Assembly (NCBI GenBank): GCA_950295325.1
Contig: OX485804.1
Location: 45,632,001-45,696,000, forward strand
Length of the DNA stretch: 64,000 bases
DNA from: Polytrichum commune
Taxonomy: Eukaryota; Streptophyta; Polytrichopsida; Polytrichales; Polytrichaceae
Direction of reading: 5' to 3'
Shown: piece after piece, positions 12,501-23,700 of the stretch
Numbering within the stretch: position 1 is the stretch's first letter
How the letters are laid out: the number at the start of each line of letters is the position of its first letter
Translations under genes and position numbers: made by a program
The notes under the pieces: model-generated
The model's database searches: none
What the model was told of the DNA's origin: nothing
Seen by the model: only the letters and a program-made list of their open reading frames with translations

Positions 12501-12640
12501 CCCTTGACAATAGCCAACCCCCACTTGACACAACACCACCCAACACCTTACATTTATAGAAATCACCTATTGCCATGATCAGTTCCCCACAATCGCCCCG
12601 GGGGTGGACTCTTCATACCACGCATGAACTACTGTGAGTG
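9575..12640 (+). pseudogene. decayed LINE-type retrotransposon, RNase H and 3' region
   Basis: The + strand is A/C-rich and reads, with stops and frameshifts, like the C-terminal half of a LINE polyprotein. About 10579-11032 gives an RNase H-like series: VDGLGIYS, then KVEINNILTALTT, then YILTNNHNNIYL, then RAHFGSIKEEIANQLANDG. The AH-x-G...NQLA motif is the usual C-terminal RNase H signature. After the insertion at 11284-12221, the frame resumes with RHNNATHQ...IIEWLLQCTCTL, like the region after RNase H in algal and bryophyte LINEs. Upstream of 10.5 kb only weak similarity remains. The family call is by motif only. Confidence 0.5.
11284..12221. mobile_element. DNA transposon with perfect 26-bp inverted ends
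   Basis: ACCGTAGGTTCATAGCTGGT plus TCGACA at 11284-11309 is exactly inverted at 12196-12221. If the first base is excluded, TA flanks both ends (gcaTA/CCGTAGG and CCTACGG/TAatc), consistent with a TA target duplication. The 938 bp interior has no transposase and repeats the AGTTTTATxxAATTT...CTCCAACAAxTT theme twice (about 11610-11680 and 11790-11870). It split the decayed LINE. Confidence 0.75.
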
Positions 12641-13589
12641 TAGAAAAGGGAGTTATTTGAGGCATTAATGTACATAGTATACATTAGGGAGAACCATTAT
12701 TTGTCGTTCCTTGTCTATTTCTTTTGGGAGTTATAGATTTACAATGTTGCAATTACTCTCACTTACCAAATGTCTTTTCATCCAAATTTCAATCATCCAT
12801 GACAATATTTCATCACAAGTTGTTGACAAGAGAAGGTTTGGTCTTGGCCAATGGATGAACTCAACCATCATCCATGACAATAATTGTTCACTTATTCATA
12901 AGAAGTGTCATCCCAAAATCTACCATAGGGACGTAAAAGACCATATGACACCAAATATCATATATAGTGTAGTTTCATCTTATTTGCATTTTTCAGTCAT
13001 TGTCATATAGTAAGTCCCCAATGACTAGCATGTCCATTCTTGTTAGGGTTTGCATTTGAATTGTTCAAGGTTTTCCCAAGATAGAGACTCTTGGACCCGG
13101 GAATTGGACTCTACATTGGAAACCTAAATGACATACGTGGTGACTATGAAGTAAAACCCCCTAGATACAAGAATTTTATAGAGAGATGCAAATGTGTATG
13201 TACCAGCGGTAGAGTAGAAAATGGGCTCATGTATTTATACTAACATTTTCAATTTAATGTGATAAATGCCTCCACTACATACACTAATATAGTCATGAAA
13301 AGAATTGGCATTCACTACATATACAAGTCATTGGGGACGATTATCATATAAGAAGAATGAATGAAAATATAAATCAAATGAAACCAACACATCAATTGTC
13401 AATTTTTCCTCTAAACCTTAGGGGCCCCTTTTGTACATCTACCTTTACTTCAATAAATTATCGACCTTTTTGAATGTACACACTAGAGAAAAACAATATT
13501 TCTCCCTTATGTATATCATGTACGGTAATGCCTTAAATAATGCCCCGTTCTGAACTCATGTTCATTCATATGTGGTATGAAGAGTCCAC
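12604..13589. mobile_element. element with GTGGACTCTTCATACCAC ends
   Basis: GTGGACTCTTCATACCAC at 12604 is inverted at 13572-13589 (GTGGTATGAAGAGTCCAC), and the similarity extends inward (GCATGAAC / ATATGAAT). It overlaps the next element, so nesting or recombination between related copies is likely. Confidence 0.55.
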
Positions 13590-14152
13590 ACTCCAGGCTC
13601 TTGGAGCACTCATTGGCGCACTTGGGTTTTGCTCTCCAAATTCTGGCTAATTTATTATGCTCTTGGATTTTCTTGTTTTCAAGAGCTACATTCCATGGCT
13701 GAAAAAAATGCTCAATGACTTTGTTGTTGGAAAGTGAAAGTGGATTGTATGTGTAATAAAGGCCTATTTATTTCATGATTCATATTTTGCATATATAGTG
13801 GAGGCTTTCATCATAGTAAATTGAAAGGCGTGGTATAAATACATGAGTCCATTGTCTAGCCTATGAATGAGTACATACACTACAATTGAAGGGTTTATAT
13901 AAAGTACACTTATAAGTGCATTATATATGTAATAAAGAGCTATTTATTTCATGGTTCATAATTTGTGGATGTAGTGGAGGCATTCATCACATTAAATTGA
14001 GAAGCTTAGTATAAAGACATGAGTCCATTTCCTAGCCTACAATTAGTACGTATACATTTGTTTCTCTCTATAAAAAAGATCTCGTATATAGGGGGGTTTT
14101 ATTTCGTAATCACCCGTGCACATCATTTAGGTTTCCAATGAAGAGTCCACCT
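13104..14152. mobile_element. foldback element with GGACTCT-CATTGGAAACC ends
   Basis: GGACTCTACATTGGAAACCT with AAATGACATACGTGGTGACT after it (from 13106) is inverted at about 14080-14150 as AAAACCCC...CATTTAGGTTTCCAATGAAGAGTCC. Inside, 13765-13885 and 13941-14055 are direct repeats about 176 bp apart, and both are inverted relative to 13200-13290. Single ends of the same type lie at 48241 and 59112. Confidence 0.65.
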
Positions 14153-14569
14153 CCGGAATTTTTTTTGGGGGGGAGGAGGTGGGGGGAGGGCTATAAAGCA
14201 ATGCACATGTTCATGGGATATTCCCCATCTTTGATGAATATTTTTGGAATCTACCTATTATATTCTCATAATTAGATTTGAATACCCTTAATTTTTCTAA
14301 GTCTTTCATAATGTTTAGTTTGAAATACTATATGGGCCCCTATGTTTTGTTGCATCTTGTTTTCTTGTGGAACACAACTTAACCCCCCCTCCCCCCAATT
14401 AACCACAACCCCAGCCATTTCCCATTCAATCTCTCAAACATGCAACTGCCTTGGATAAAGTTTTGCCAACCCACAATACGATCAACACAAATTGCATAGT
14501 TGCTCTCCTCCAAATAACCACTCCCAACACCAATACCGTTCAACCCCACCAACAAGAACTCATCTCCAC
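14153..14569. other. intergenic, no gene seen
   Basis: It contains a G-rich run at 14160-14190 and C-rich runs near 14382-14396. No coding motif was seen. Confidence 0.4.
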
Positions 14570-14571
14570 TA

Positions 14572-14909
14572 CACTAAATAGGTAGATTAGTGTTGGAAAC
14601 ACTAATAGTCGACGAAAACGCTAAATGTAAATTGTCTCTATAGTGTTAGAACACTAAATGTCAACTCTAACACTATTTGTACCAAGTAGTAACTTTAAAT
14701 ATTTACATGAGCGCATTTAGTGTTAGATGATATTTTGTAAATCTTGGAATGAAGAATTGAAGGAAGAAGAATATGAGAACCTCGTAAAAGGTATAATTTG
14801 TTCAAACCCTATTCAAACACTAATTGTAATATCAATTGAGAATTAGTGTTTTAGGTAACTATTGCATCTAACACTAATCTTCATCTAACACTAATCTACC
14901 TATTTAGTG
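14572..14909. mobile_element. TA-flanked MITE, 338 bp (CACTAAATA ends)
   Basis: It starts CACTAAATAGGTAGATTAGT and ends with the inverse ACTAATCTACCTATTTAGTG, with TA on both sides (14570-14571, 14910-14911). The TA duplication fits a Tc1/mariner-type mobiliser. The first nine bases match the ends of 61045-61416. Confidence 0.8.
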
Positions 14910-14911
14910 TA

Positions 14912-17533
14912 GCAATTTTGCTCGAGCAGAGGACTCGCGGGAGTGCACCCTTCATTAAAGGCGTGACCGAGATGCATGCATCACTTGCAGACTAATACCC
15001 ATGTGAACAACATTTAGGTGGACATTAAACGAATATACATACAAAGAAATAGCAAGATATTTACATACCACACATAGATATTCAACAATAGGTAAAATTA
15101 TAACATATGTATACAAAGAAAAAGGAACTTGCAAAAAAACAAGTCTCCAACATTTTTATGCACAAATACTTCATCTCATACTAGTAACTGCATCCAATGT
15201 GGTAGAGTTTCCCCCAACTTTCCTCCATGATTACCAACCCCCCCCCCCAAAAAAAAAAATGGGCGTTCATATGCCACCTTGCTTTTATGAAAACTATTTG
15301 CACTCCGCACCATGACACCATTAAGTGGGAGTGAATAGGGAATTGAGAGTGGAGTGCAAGTTCTTTTTTGATTAGACATAAAAACCCTTAAATTGTATGC
15401 AACCCACAACTTACTAATTTTAATTCATCTGATATTGTAATAAGCTTCAAAGATCCCAAATTAGTCTAGTTCAAGTCATTGGAGATGAGTCGACCACAAA
15501 TATGAAGGACATCAAAAGTCTTTATGTTGGATGGATGAGAGGTACACGCATATGCAATAATTCCTTCTCTCCAGTTAAGGCAGGCATTTGAAGATAGAAA
15601 CAGTGTCTGGGGAAATTTTTGAGCATAATCAGTCAAAATCCTAGTGTTTCCGAATCCAACTGGTGACATGTTGTGATCTTCCAGTTTTTCTTTATCCATT
15701 TTGAGGTATATTCTTAAATTCCTCCAAAATTATCAGTAATTTCCATGAACTTTTGAACTTCAACCGGTCATTTCTCAAATTCAACTGGTTCATCTGTAAC
15801 TAGCGCCGGTTCTCCCCGTTCACAACTTTCTTTTCTTTTCTTTTAAAAAAAGAAAGTATAAGGAAGAATAGACTACAAGTAGGGTTTCCCATGAATGTGT
15901 GGTGAAAGGGGCCAAAGGGGTGGCAATGTCTTCTTAGGAGTCTCATGAACCCTTTCAACCAACTTTGCATGGCCCCTTCTCTCTTCTAAGTTATTTTGCC
16001 CAAGCAAACCCCCGGTGGAGTTCGCCTTGCAATCATGGAGCTCCCTCCCTTCACTTTCTGCCACCCTCCCGTAATTTCTTTGCCGACTCGTAAACATAAA
16101 TCTCCGATTTCAATTCAATTGCTAAAATATTGTATATGAGAAATTGAGGACAAAATTGGAACACTCGGCAGCTTCTTCTTATTTTTCTTTTGAAAGGATG
16201 CAAGCTTGAGATCTTAGAAAGGAAGAATACACGATCTCGTTACATTATGTTGGCTAAGAACTTCCATGTAGAGTATGGGGGTAAACATATGAGAGAGAAT
16301 ACATTTGTCTTGTTCTCAAACATGCAAGTTGGGATGTGGTCGTCATCTCATTCATCTGTTTTATAGGTTGCATGAATCAATTTATTGAATTTTTCATGCC
16401 TTGACATTCTAGAAAGGTGAAAAGACATCCAACAAAATACGAAAGTCTCAAAGGAGTGTTTGAGTGAAAAGAATGTGCCACCATAAGAAACCTTGATGCA
16501 AAATACGACAATCTCGGGTCGTCACCAACATGATTATGCAAATCATTTTTGTCCTGCTCAAATGAAATGAGTTTCCAGTTATGGAATAGAGAGACAGCCA
16601 AATCCCCCCTCCTTAAATTTCAATTTCCCCCAATATTTGTGCCGACACTGATGCTTGTTCTCCGGGAAATTTAAGCACACTTCCATGTGGATAGTGGCTT
16701 GAAGTTTTTGTCACCTAGTGGTTCAAGCCAACTTGGCCGGCACACGAAAGTGCACCCTAAGTGTACAATGTGCAATCTTTCTCATTGAAATTCAAGCACA
16801 CATTTCCAGAGCCAATTTTTCATGTGTACCTCTATCCAACTTGATTGTCGGAGACACCTCGATGATGAAAACGCCTCAAGTTCAAAACAAAACTAGTGGA
16901 TTCAATCAATGACAAAGTCAAGATTGTGGCACTCAATTTGGTCACGTGCTTGTCACACTATATGCATCCGATTTAGTGTGTGCCCACTTCATTCATTGAA
17001 ACGGCCATGTGAATGATCGTGAAATGACTGAGTAACAACCAAAGAAGGTGGCAAGGGACACCTCTCGCTTCAAGCCAAGGCATGGAGGCCGCTCTAAATC
17101 AACGTGGCACATCACTTTTAATGCCACATTAAAGAAATGAAAACATAGTTAAAGAATCCAAAAATGATGCACATTGTTCGTGCATTCCTAGTAACTCATT
17201 GATGGATAAACAAAGCCCGGGTGAAGGTCCTACGGTTTGTTAAATTTACTTAACCCTTAAAGGACAATGCTGCCCCACGGGCTTGGTATTATTTTGGGAG
17301 AATCTTGTTCATAACTTCTACTCCATTGCACCAAATGGGGTTTTTAGAATGCCAAATCGAGCACCTTAGCAAGATCTATACTTCTTTAGAATAGAGCCTA
17401 TGTAAATTAATTGGTTAATCATGCTTAAAATGAATTTTAAAAGATATTTTGGGTGTGGTATCGGGAAAGCATATGTCCTTTAAGGGTTAACAACGGATGC
17501 AAATCCGTAACATAAAGAGTGTGTCATGTGCAG
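14912..17533. other. intergenic region upstream of RIB72, repeats only
   Basis: It holds poly(C)/poly(A) at 15240-15258 and the dispersed AACCGGTT repeat at 15603-15824. It also holds the segment TTAGTCTAGTTCAAG...GTTGGATGGATGAGAGGTAC (15460-15550), which recurs near 48650-48720 and in part at 49050. The missing first exon or promoter of RIB72 should lie here, but I could not identify either. Confidence 0.4.
15603..15824 (+). repeat. dispersed AACCGGTT repeat, copy 2
   Basis: Homologous to 4664-4888: AAATTTTTGAGCATAATCAGT, then CTTCAACCGGTC, ending AACTAGCGCCGGTTCTCCCC. Its AACTAGCGCCGGTTC junction is the uninterrupted version of the site filled by the MITE at 61045-61416. Confidence 0.75.
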
Positions 17534-17725
17534 GAGCAACCCCGGCGGAAGGGCCAAACCCTAAATTTCTCGGAGGATGGGTTCCCGGAGGTCCGGCAAT
17601 TGGGGAGGTCGAAAGTGCTCCCGGTCAATGATTCACAAGAGAATTATGATAACGCGGGATCATGTTATGCATGTGTAAAGCAAACTAGCGGGGCTCAACC
17701 CGTGTGGCTCAAATATGATCGCCAG
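17534..17725 (+). CDS. RIB72: RIB72 exon 1 (first one seen)
   Basis: It reads EQPRRKGQTLNFSEDGFPEV and ends VWLKYDRQ before CAG/GTATTT, like the EFHC1 segment with QTL and the conserved basic lead-in to DM10-1. The left limit is the acceptor GTGCAG/G at 17533. Alternatively translation starts at ATG 17519 (MCHVQ). An upstream exon for the usual first 20-30 residues was not found. Confidence 0.65.
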
Positions 17726-20700
17726 GTATTTTGGTTTTCATCCTTTTGCACCGACCACTTCTTGTAGGATTTTAAAGAACCAAGTGATTGTTTAATTGCG
17801 AGATCCATTTAGCAAATCCGGATCACGGTTGTGCTCAATTTCCTCATACTTTTGGAAGCTCATATGAAGAGAGAGAGAGAGAAACAACAATGACACCAAC
17901 CCCAAGTGTTGATGTGACTGAGGGATGTTTCATCTTGATCATAACCGTGAGCTCATAGGTGAACCCGGAACGGTTTATTGAGCAGGGTTACGGGACAAGT
18001 GCTATTGTCTCCAATCTGAGGTGTTCTCTATTACTAACCAATGAACATAGGAATATCTTATTGATTATCAGAGTAATGATTTTCTTTCTTATGAAATAAG
18101 TATATGAGTAGCCCCCTTCCAAATCATGTTGGTTGTAAACCTAGAATGGTTGCAATCTCTTCTATGCATGTGTCTTTTTGGTGTATGTTCTTAGATAAAG
18201 ACTTAACCAAACATCACTCAAATGTAGGTGTCCATTATTAGAGATGAAACCCACCGAAGTTGTTTGCCTTCGATGTTTGTGGACATCTCCAAGGACGTAT
18301 GTCAATACATGCATGCAAGTCATGGACAATTAACCTACGTCACTAGGGAAGTGCCCTACGGCACTGGGATAATATGCAAATCCACCATAATGGTAGATTG
18401 GCATATTTCTCTCAATGACACATGTTGATCACCTGGGACTCATATCTTGGTAGTGTGTGGACACAAATTGGTATTCACAAATTCCAGGACCCGCAAACCT
18501 TGGTATATAACACACTTGAATAATCCTATGGTTGGGGAGGATGGTTTGAGTTGCATAGGTGCTACGGTTCTATGGATATTTTAAGGAACAAGTGGACGAG
18601 CGAGTGGAAGAGAATCATCGCTACCGCAAGTGCACCTTGTACTACTACTTGTCCGATGGCCAAATGCACATATCGGTATGCACATATACCTCTCATTTAC
18701 TCACCAAAACACCTTGAAATAGTGTGATGCCCAAGGATTATTACTTTTAAGCTCATTCAAGACTGAGAATCAACTTCAAACGTCCCCAAATGATTACTCT
18801 TATCATTCCACCATGCACGATTTAGATGATTTGAACCACAATTCTAGAGAAAGCCATGTTTTTTTTCATATGGTTGGATGAGAGGGATGCTTGTATGCAA
18901 CACAATTCCCTCTTGCCCTCAAACATTGTTCACTCCCAAATACTTAGAAACGCCCAAACTTTCAAAATTTGTTACTGCAGCAAAATCGACATTCACTCAC
19001 TTAGAACTATATTCGTTAATTTGGGATTTTTTCGGCATTTTGAGATAGTTACAAATATAAGAACATGGATAAAATCACACAGATATTGGAGAATGTTGTA
19101 AGATGCAAATACTTTGAAGCGGGTGTTCCTATCAAGAACCCAATTAAGAACTCATATCAAGATGGTTTAGGTAGGACGACCCAAACATTTGACCATGTTG
19201 TTGTGGTCCATATATTAATTTGAGACAAGAGAAAGTCTCAAATTAACGAATATAATGATACTAATAGAAATTCTTGTAGAATTGGAACACCCTTATTACT
19301 GGTGTTGTGCAATCTATTCAATCCTATCATCTCTAAGGCAGTCAATCCCAACACTTTGTTGATACTTAGAGCAATCCAAATTTTGACTGGCAATCACCCC
19401 ATTGGATTGGCCTTTCAAATGCATTCAGAAGCCATGCAACTTGAACTACTCGAAATCATATCTCATTATCTTACGGAATTTTTGAAGATAGAAAAATTCC
19501 CGCATTGTGAGTTGAGAAGTGGGGCCACAAGCGATATGCCACATTTGCCTATACATTATGTCTTATAATACGTAATTTATTCAAGCGTGAAGCTCGCAAA
19601 TCCATGTTGGAACCTCCGGTAACTTGTCTCCATCACATTGTACAACACAAGGGCTTTGTATGTGTGTGGACATGTATAGGTCATGCTATGCATCTGCTAG
19701 ATTTTCTTTGTAGAGGATCCATGCATCACATGTGTTGTGTTTATTACACACTTCGTTTTAGGTGTCCAAAATAGGTCACAAATTGAAGCAGGTGCACCTA
19801 CCTTTAAGTGTATGGATTGTCCGTCATCTTCCAGGTGTTTTTTTGGGTAGAGTTCACTTGCTTTCCCAACGGAAATTGTTAATGGTACAGTTAGAAGAGC
19901 ATATTCAAAGTGCTTTGATGAGACTTGATAAGTGTTGTAAATGTATGCGTTATAGATGGTGTGTGTGACTACAATTACTAGATTTATAAATTTCTAGATG
20001 CTTCTTGTTAGCAATTGAATTGGGATATTGATTCACCAAAGTGTGCCTTATTTGAATTTTGTATGCAAATGCTAGAAGGTTTCGAATTTTTATTGGTAGA
20101 TCCTAAACCAACACGGGAGCATGATGTTAACATGGTGGATATTCTCAAAATTTAAGATGTATTTATTATAGTGCAAGGTATTAGTGTGTCGGTCTTGGGT
20201 GGATGTTACTTTTAGCATGCTCCACCTTAAAGGATTCATGTTGTAAGTGTATTTTGTTGAAAGAGTGTGGATTGTGGGGTTGATGGCAGGAACCAAAAGA
20301 GAGAAATAGTGGCATGCTTCAGGTGCATCATCAATATCAACCTTTTTCTTACTAATATAGTGTCAATTTGTTGCATGAGTAAATAGACTCAGGGTCAAAT
20401 TGTAAGGTCCCAAAGTACAAATAAATATTTAAAAATATAAAGTAAACATCAAATTTTTATTCACCGACATGAATGGAAAATTGCTCCCCTTACAACAATC
20501 ATTTTTTACCAAGCTTTAGGGTAAGGATAATACCTTCCTTTATCAAGTTGGGGAAAAAATGGAGTTTGCAATGTATTGACTTAGTAGTGCATTATTTATG
20601 GTATTAAATGTCATGTACATTATTTGCGAAGGGACTAAACTAGATGCTTAGAGGTCTCAAAAACATCATGCATGCTATTTGTCAATATGATACTACTCAC

Positions 20701-23700
20701 CAACATCAATAAAAAAATAAAACATTGAAGTGAGAATTTATTTACATCATGACATTTAGCGTAGTACATTGGGATACTTGGGATGGTGCTTTTGTAGTTT
20801 AACACAAGGGGAAGATATTATTGAGCATACTCTTTGCAAATGCCATGTATTTATATTTTAATATGCAAGAGGAAAATATCCTTGAGCATACTAATGGCAA
20901 GTGTCATTTGCATATACTTTAGTCAACTTGTAGACCATTGCATAATATAGACATATACCTCATAACATTATTGAACATACTCATGCCAAGATACCAGCAA
21001 GCGCACGTAAAACGCTGAATGTCATGAGGTGACACCAGTGACGAGTTGTTAATCAATGATGTAACCTAACATACACTTCAAAATAGGGTCAGTGACACTA
21101 TTACGCATGTGACACTAAACGCCATAAACGGTGTAGTTTCCTTGGCCGCAAAAGAGAGCGAGCTAATGAGAGAGTTGGGACATGGGAGACATGGTGGTGC
21201 AGGGTGTGTTCTTAAAGAAGCAAAAGGTGCCCAATGGCAAAGGCGGGTGGATTGAAGTGGCGGATTTCCAGTTGGGGAGAGACCTCACTATTTTCAGCCA
21301 TACATTCCACATTTGTGGCTGTGATGTCTTCACAAGAGTTAATAATACTCACCTTCCCTCTTGACCTTTTTTTTTTATTATTGAACTCGAGTTACAGTCT
21401 ACCCTCTATAAATGTTAACCCTCGGGAGTGGATCAAAGTTAACATTTATAGAGGTGTTAACAGTTAACAATTATAAAATTACTTTTTTGAGCAATATACA
21501 AATCTTAACATTTATAAATATAAGCAATTGTGAAGAGTCCTTGTGAGAGAATACCATTCATAAAATTGCAAACCCAATCAAAACTTTATTCAATATCAAG
21601 TTTACAAATCACGGGTGAAGTATGAATCAATGGTTCTTTGGTGAGATTCAATCTGCACCAACAAACCCACATACTTGGACACATCACATGAACGTGATTC
21701 CATGTACCTTCTAATGGTACCAAAACTAGATTGCAAGTCACTATAAGATGGAATGGGTTCCCCCTCACACTCCTCTCCCCATGGAATGGTTGTATTTCAT
21801 TCGTTAACATTTATAGAGTCAAATTTACAAAGAAGGGAGTACCATTTTGTTAACAATTAACACGTTTAACATTTATAGTGTGCAATATGTGGGGAGTAGA
21901 AGAAAGTTAACATTTAGAGAGGGTTAACACTTATAGGTATAACATTTATAGAGGGTGGATTGTATTGGGGTCGTGGTTTGGGCCCTTATTCAAACTTAAA
22001 CACCCCCCCCCCCTTCCTTCAATGTTTTTGGTTACACACTTGGTGTAGCTGGAGTTGAAAGGTAGAGTTAACATCAAGTAATCATCTCTCCTCTAATGAT
22101 GTGATTTGTGGAGTGGAGACGAATGGTTTCTAGACTCTAGTGCAATGTTTGTGTGAGGATAAATACCCCCTACAAATCATCTCCTATGCTTTGACCTTGG
22201 AATTAATTATCTCCCGGTGCCACATAGTAACTACAAACATGACATAAACAAAGAGCAAACTACAACCTCACAACCACCCTCAACTACATCTTGTATCATG
22301 AATCGTGACTTATGATGGATTCTAGCATGCAGATGTGCATTAAAATCTGGCATATAGATATCTTGAAGAATGCCAATATAGGTTATCTATGACTATAGAG
22401 TACATTCATAATACATAACATATTCACCTTGATATTGAAATTCGCAATCTCAACTTCCAAGCTCCTCAACTGAAACAATCATTGACCCCACCACAACACA
22501 CAAACGTTGTTGCTTGTCGCACCTCATAGACTTGTTGTTGAAATGGGCGAGTGGTCGACTATCCCAATCCCTAAGATCATATATTCTGCCACTTTAACTT
22601 TCAAAATAAAAAGTTGAGAACGAGACACACTTTGTACTGGAGTGTCCCCTCTATAACTCCACTAGAGATACGTCTCTTTCCTTGTTTGAGGATTGTGGTA
22701 TTAGGCAATTCAAATCTTTCTTCCAACTGGACCATCAGGTTGATATTAGCCTCTATCTCACATACCCTCACAGATGCCACCGCACTTCAAATACTCTAAG
22801 GAACCAAACTTCTTGACACCAACCTAATGTACTTGTAGTCATGTAAGCCTTTTGGCTTCGTGGACTTCAAAATCCGTTTCATTTCATTGGACTTTGTAAT
22901 GTGCTCATGTAACATATACATGGTTATCATATATCTCTACATATGTATGTGAATGTAGGGAAGGCACCACGGGCCTTGGCTTGGTGGTTAGGGCTCATGA
23001 CCCCCAATGAGGAGGTTGTGGGTTCTATTCCCCATGCAGGGCGTGGTGCTCACCACCTTAGTCCACCCAACTATGGTGGGGGGTCCTTGGACCTTGTTGT
23101 ATGGGTACCTCAAAGCCCTTTGGGGGGATACCATGTCCGGTATCTTCAAGGCACTAGTGGCTAGCTAGGAACTAGTATGGTGTGTCACTATAGTGCCCAT
23201 CCTCGAAAGGGGAGAGTAGTATTGCCCCAATGTCCCCTTGTCCGGTGGGCATCGGGTCATTGACATTACGAACGGACACTTCATTCACGCTGGCCCCTTC
23301 AAAGGGACCGGAGTTTCTATCTATCTATCTATCTATCTGAATGTAGCGATGTGTCTATAACAATAGTAGGTGCATTCATAGCATAATAAGGGTGCTTGCA
23401 AATCGGGTGGTTATTTATTTGGGACATGGGAATTCAGAGGTACTTGATGAAGGCCAGGTTGCCCATTGGAGATGAGGAGCCCTTCCCCGGGGAGCCTTTG
23501 GAAGAATACCGAGCTCATTACCGCCACGTCATCACCGCCAAGCAAAAAGAATATGCTCTTCGCCAATTCTTGGATCTCGATGGCAAAGTGTTGCGCTTCT
23601 TTTGTGTGTGGGATGATCGAGCCGTTCCTTATGGAGAGCGCCGTCCTTATGTACAATAACCACCCCCCCATATGATGCTCTATTTAGTGTTAGTCTCTAG

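Noticed and set aside
22975-23050. A tRNA gene
   Set aside because: Box A and B-like motifs are present, but no full cloverleaf could be drawn and the unit is flanked by target duplications with a microsatellite tail, so it is a SINE head.
22943-23164. 73-codon frame on +
   Set aside because: Translation of the SINE head; the region is a pol III-type element, not a protein gene.
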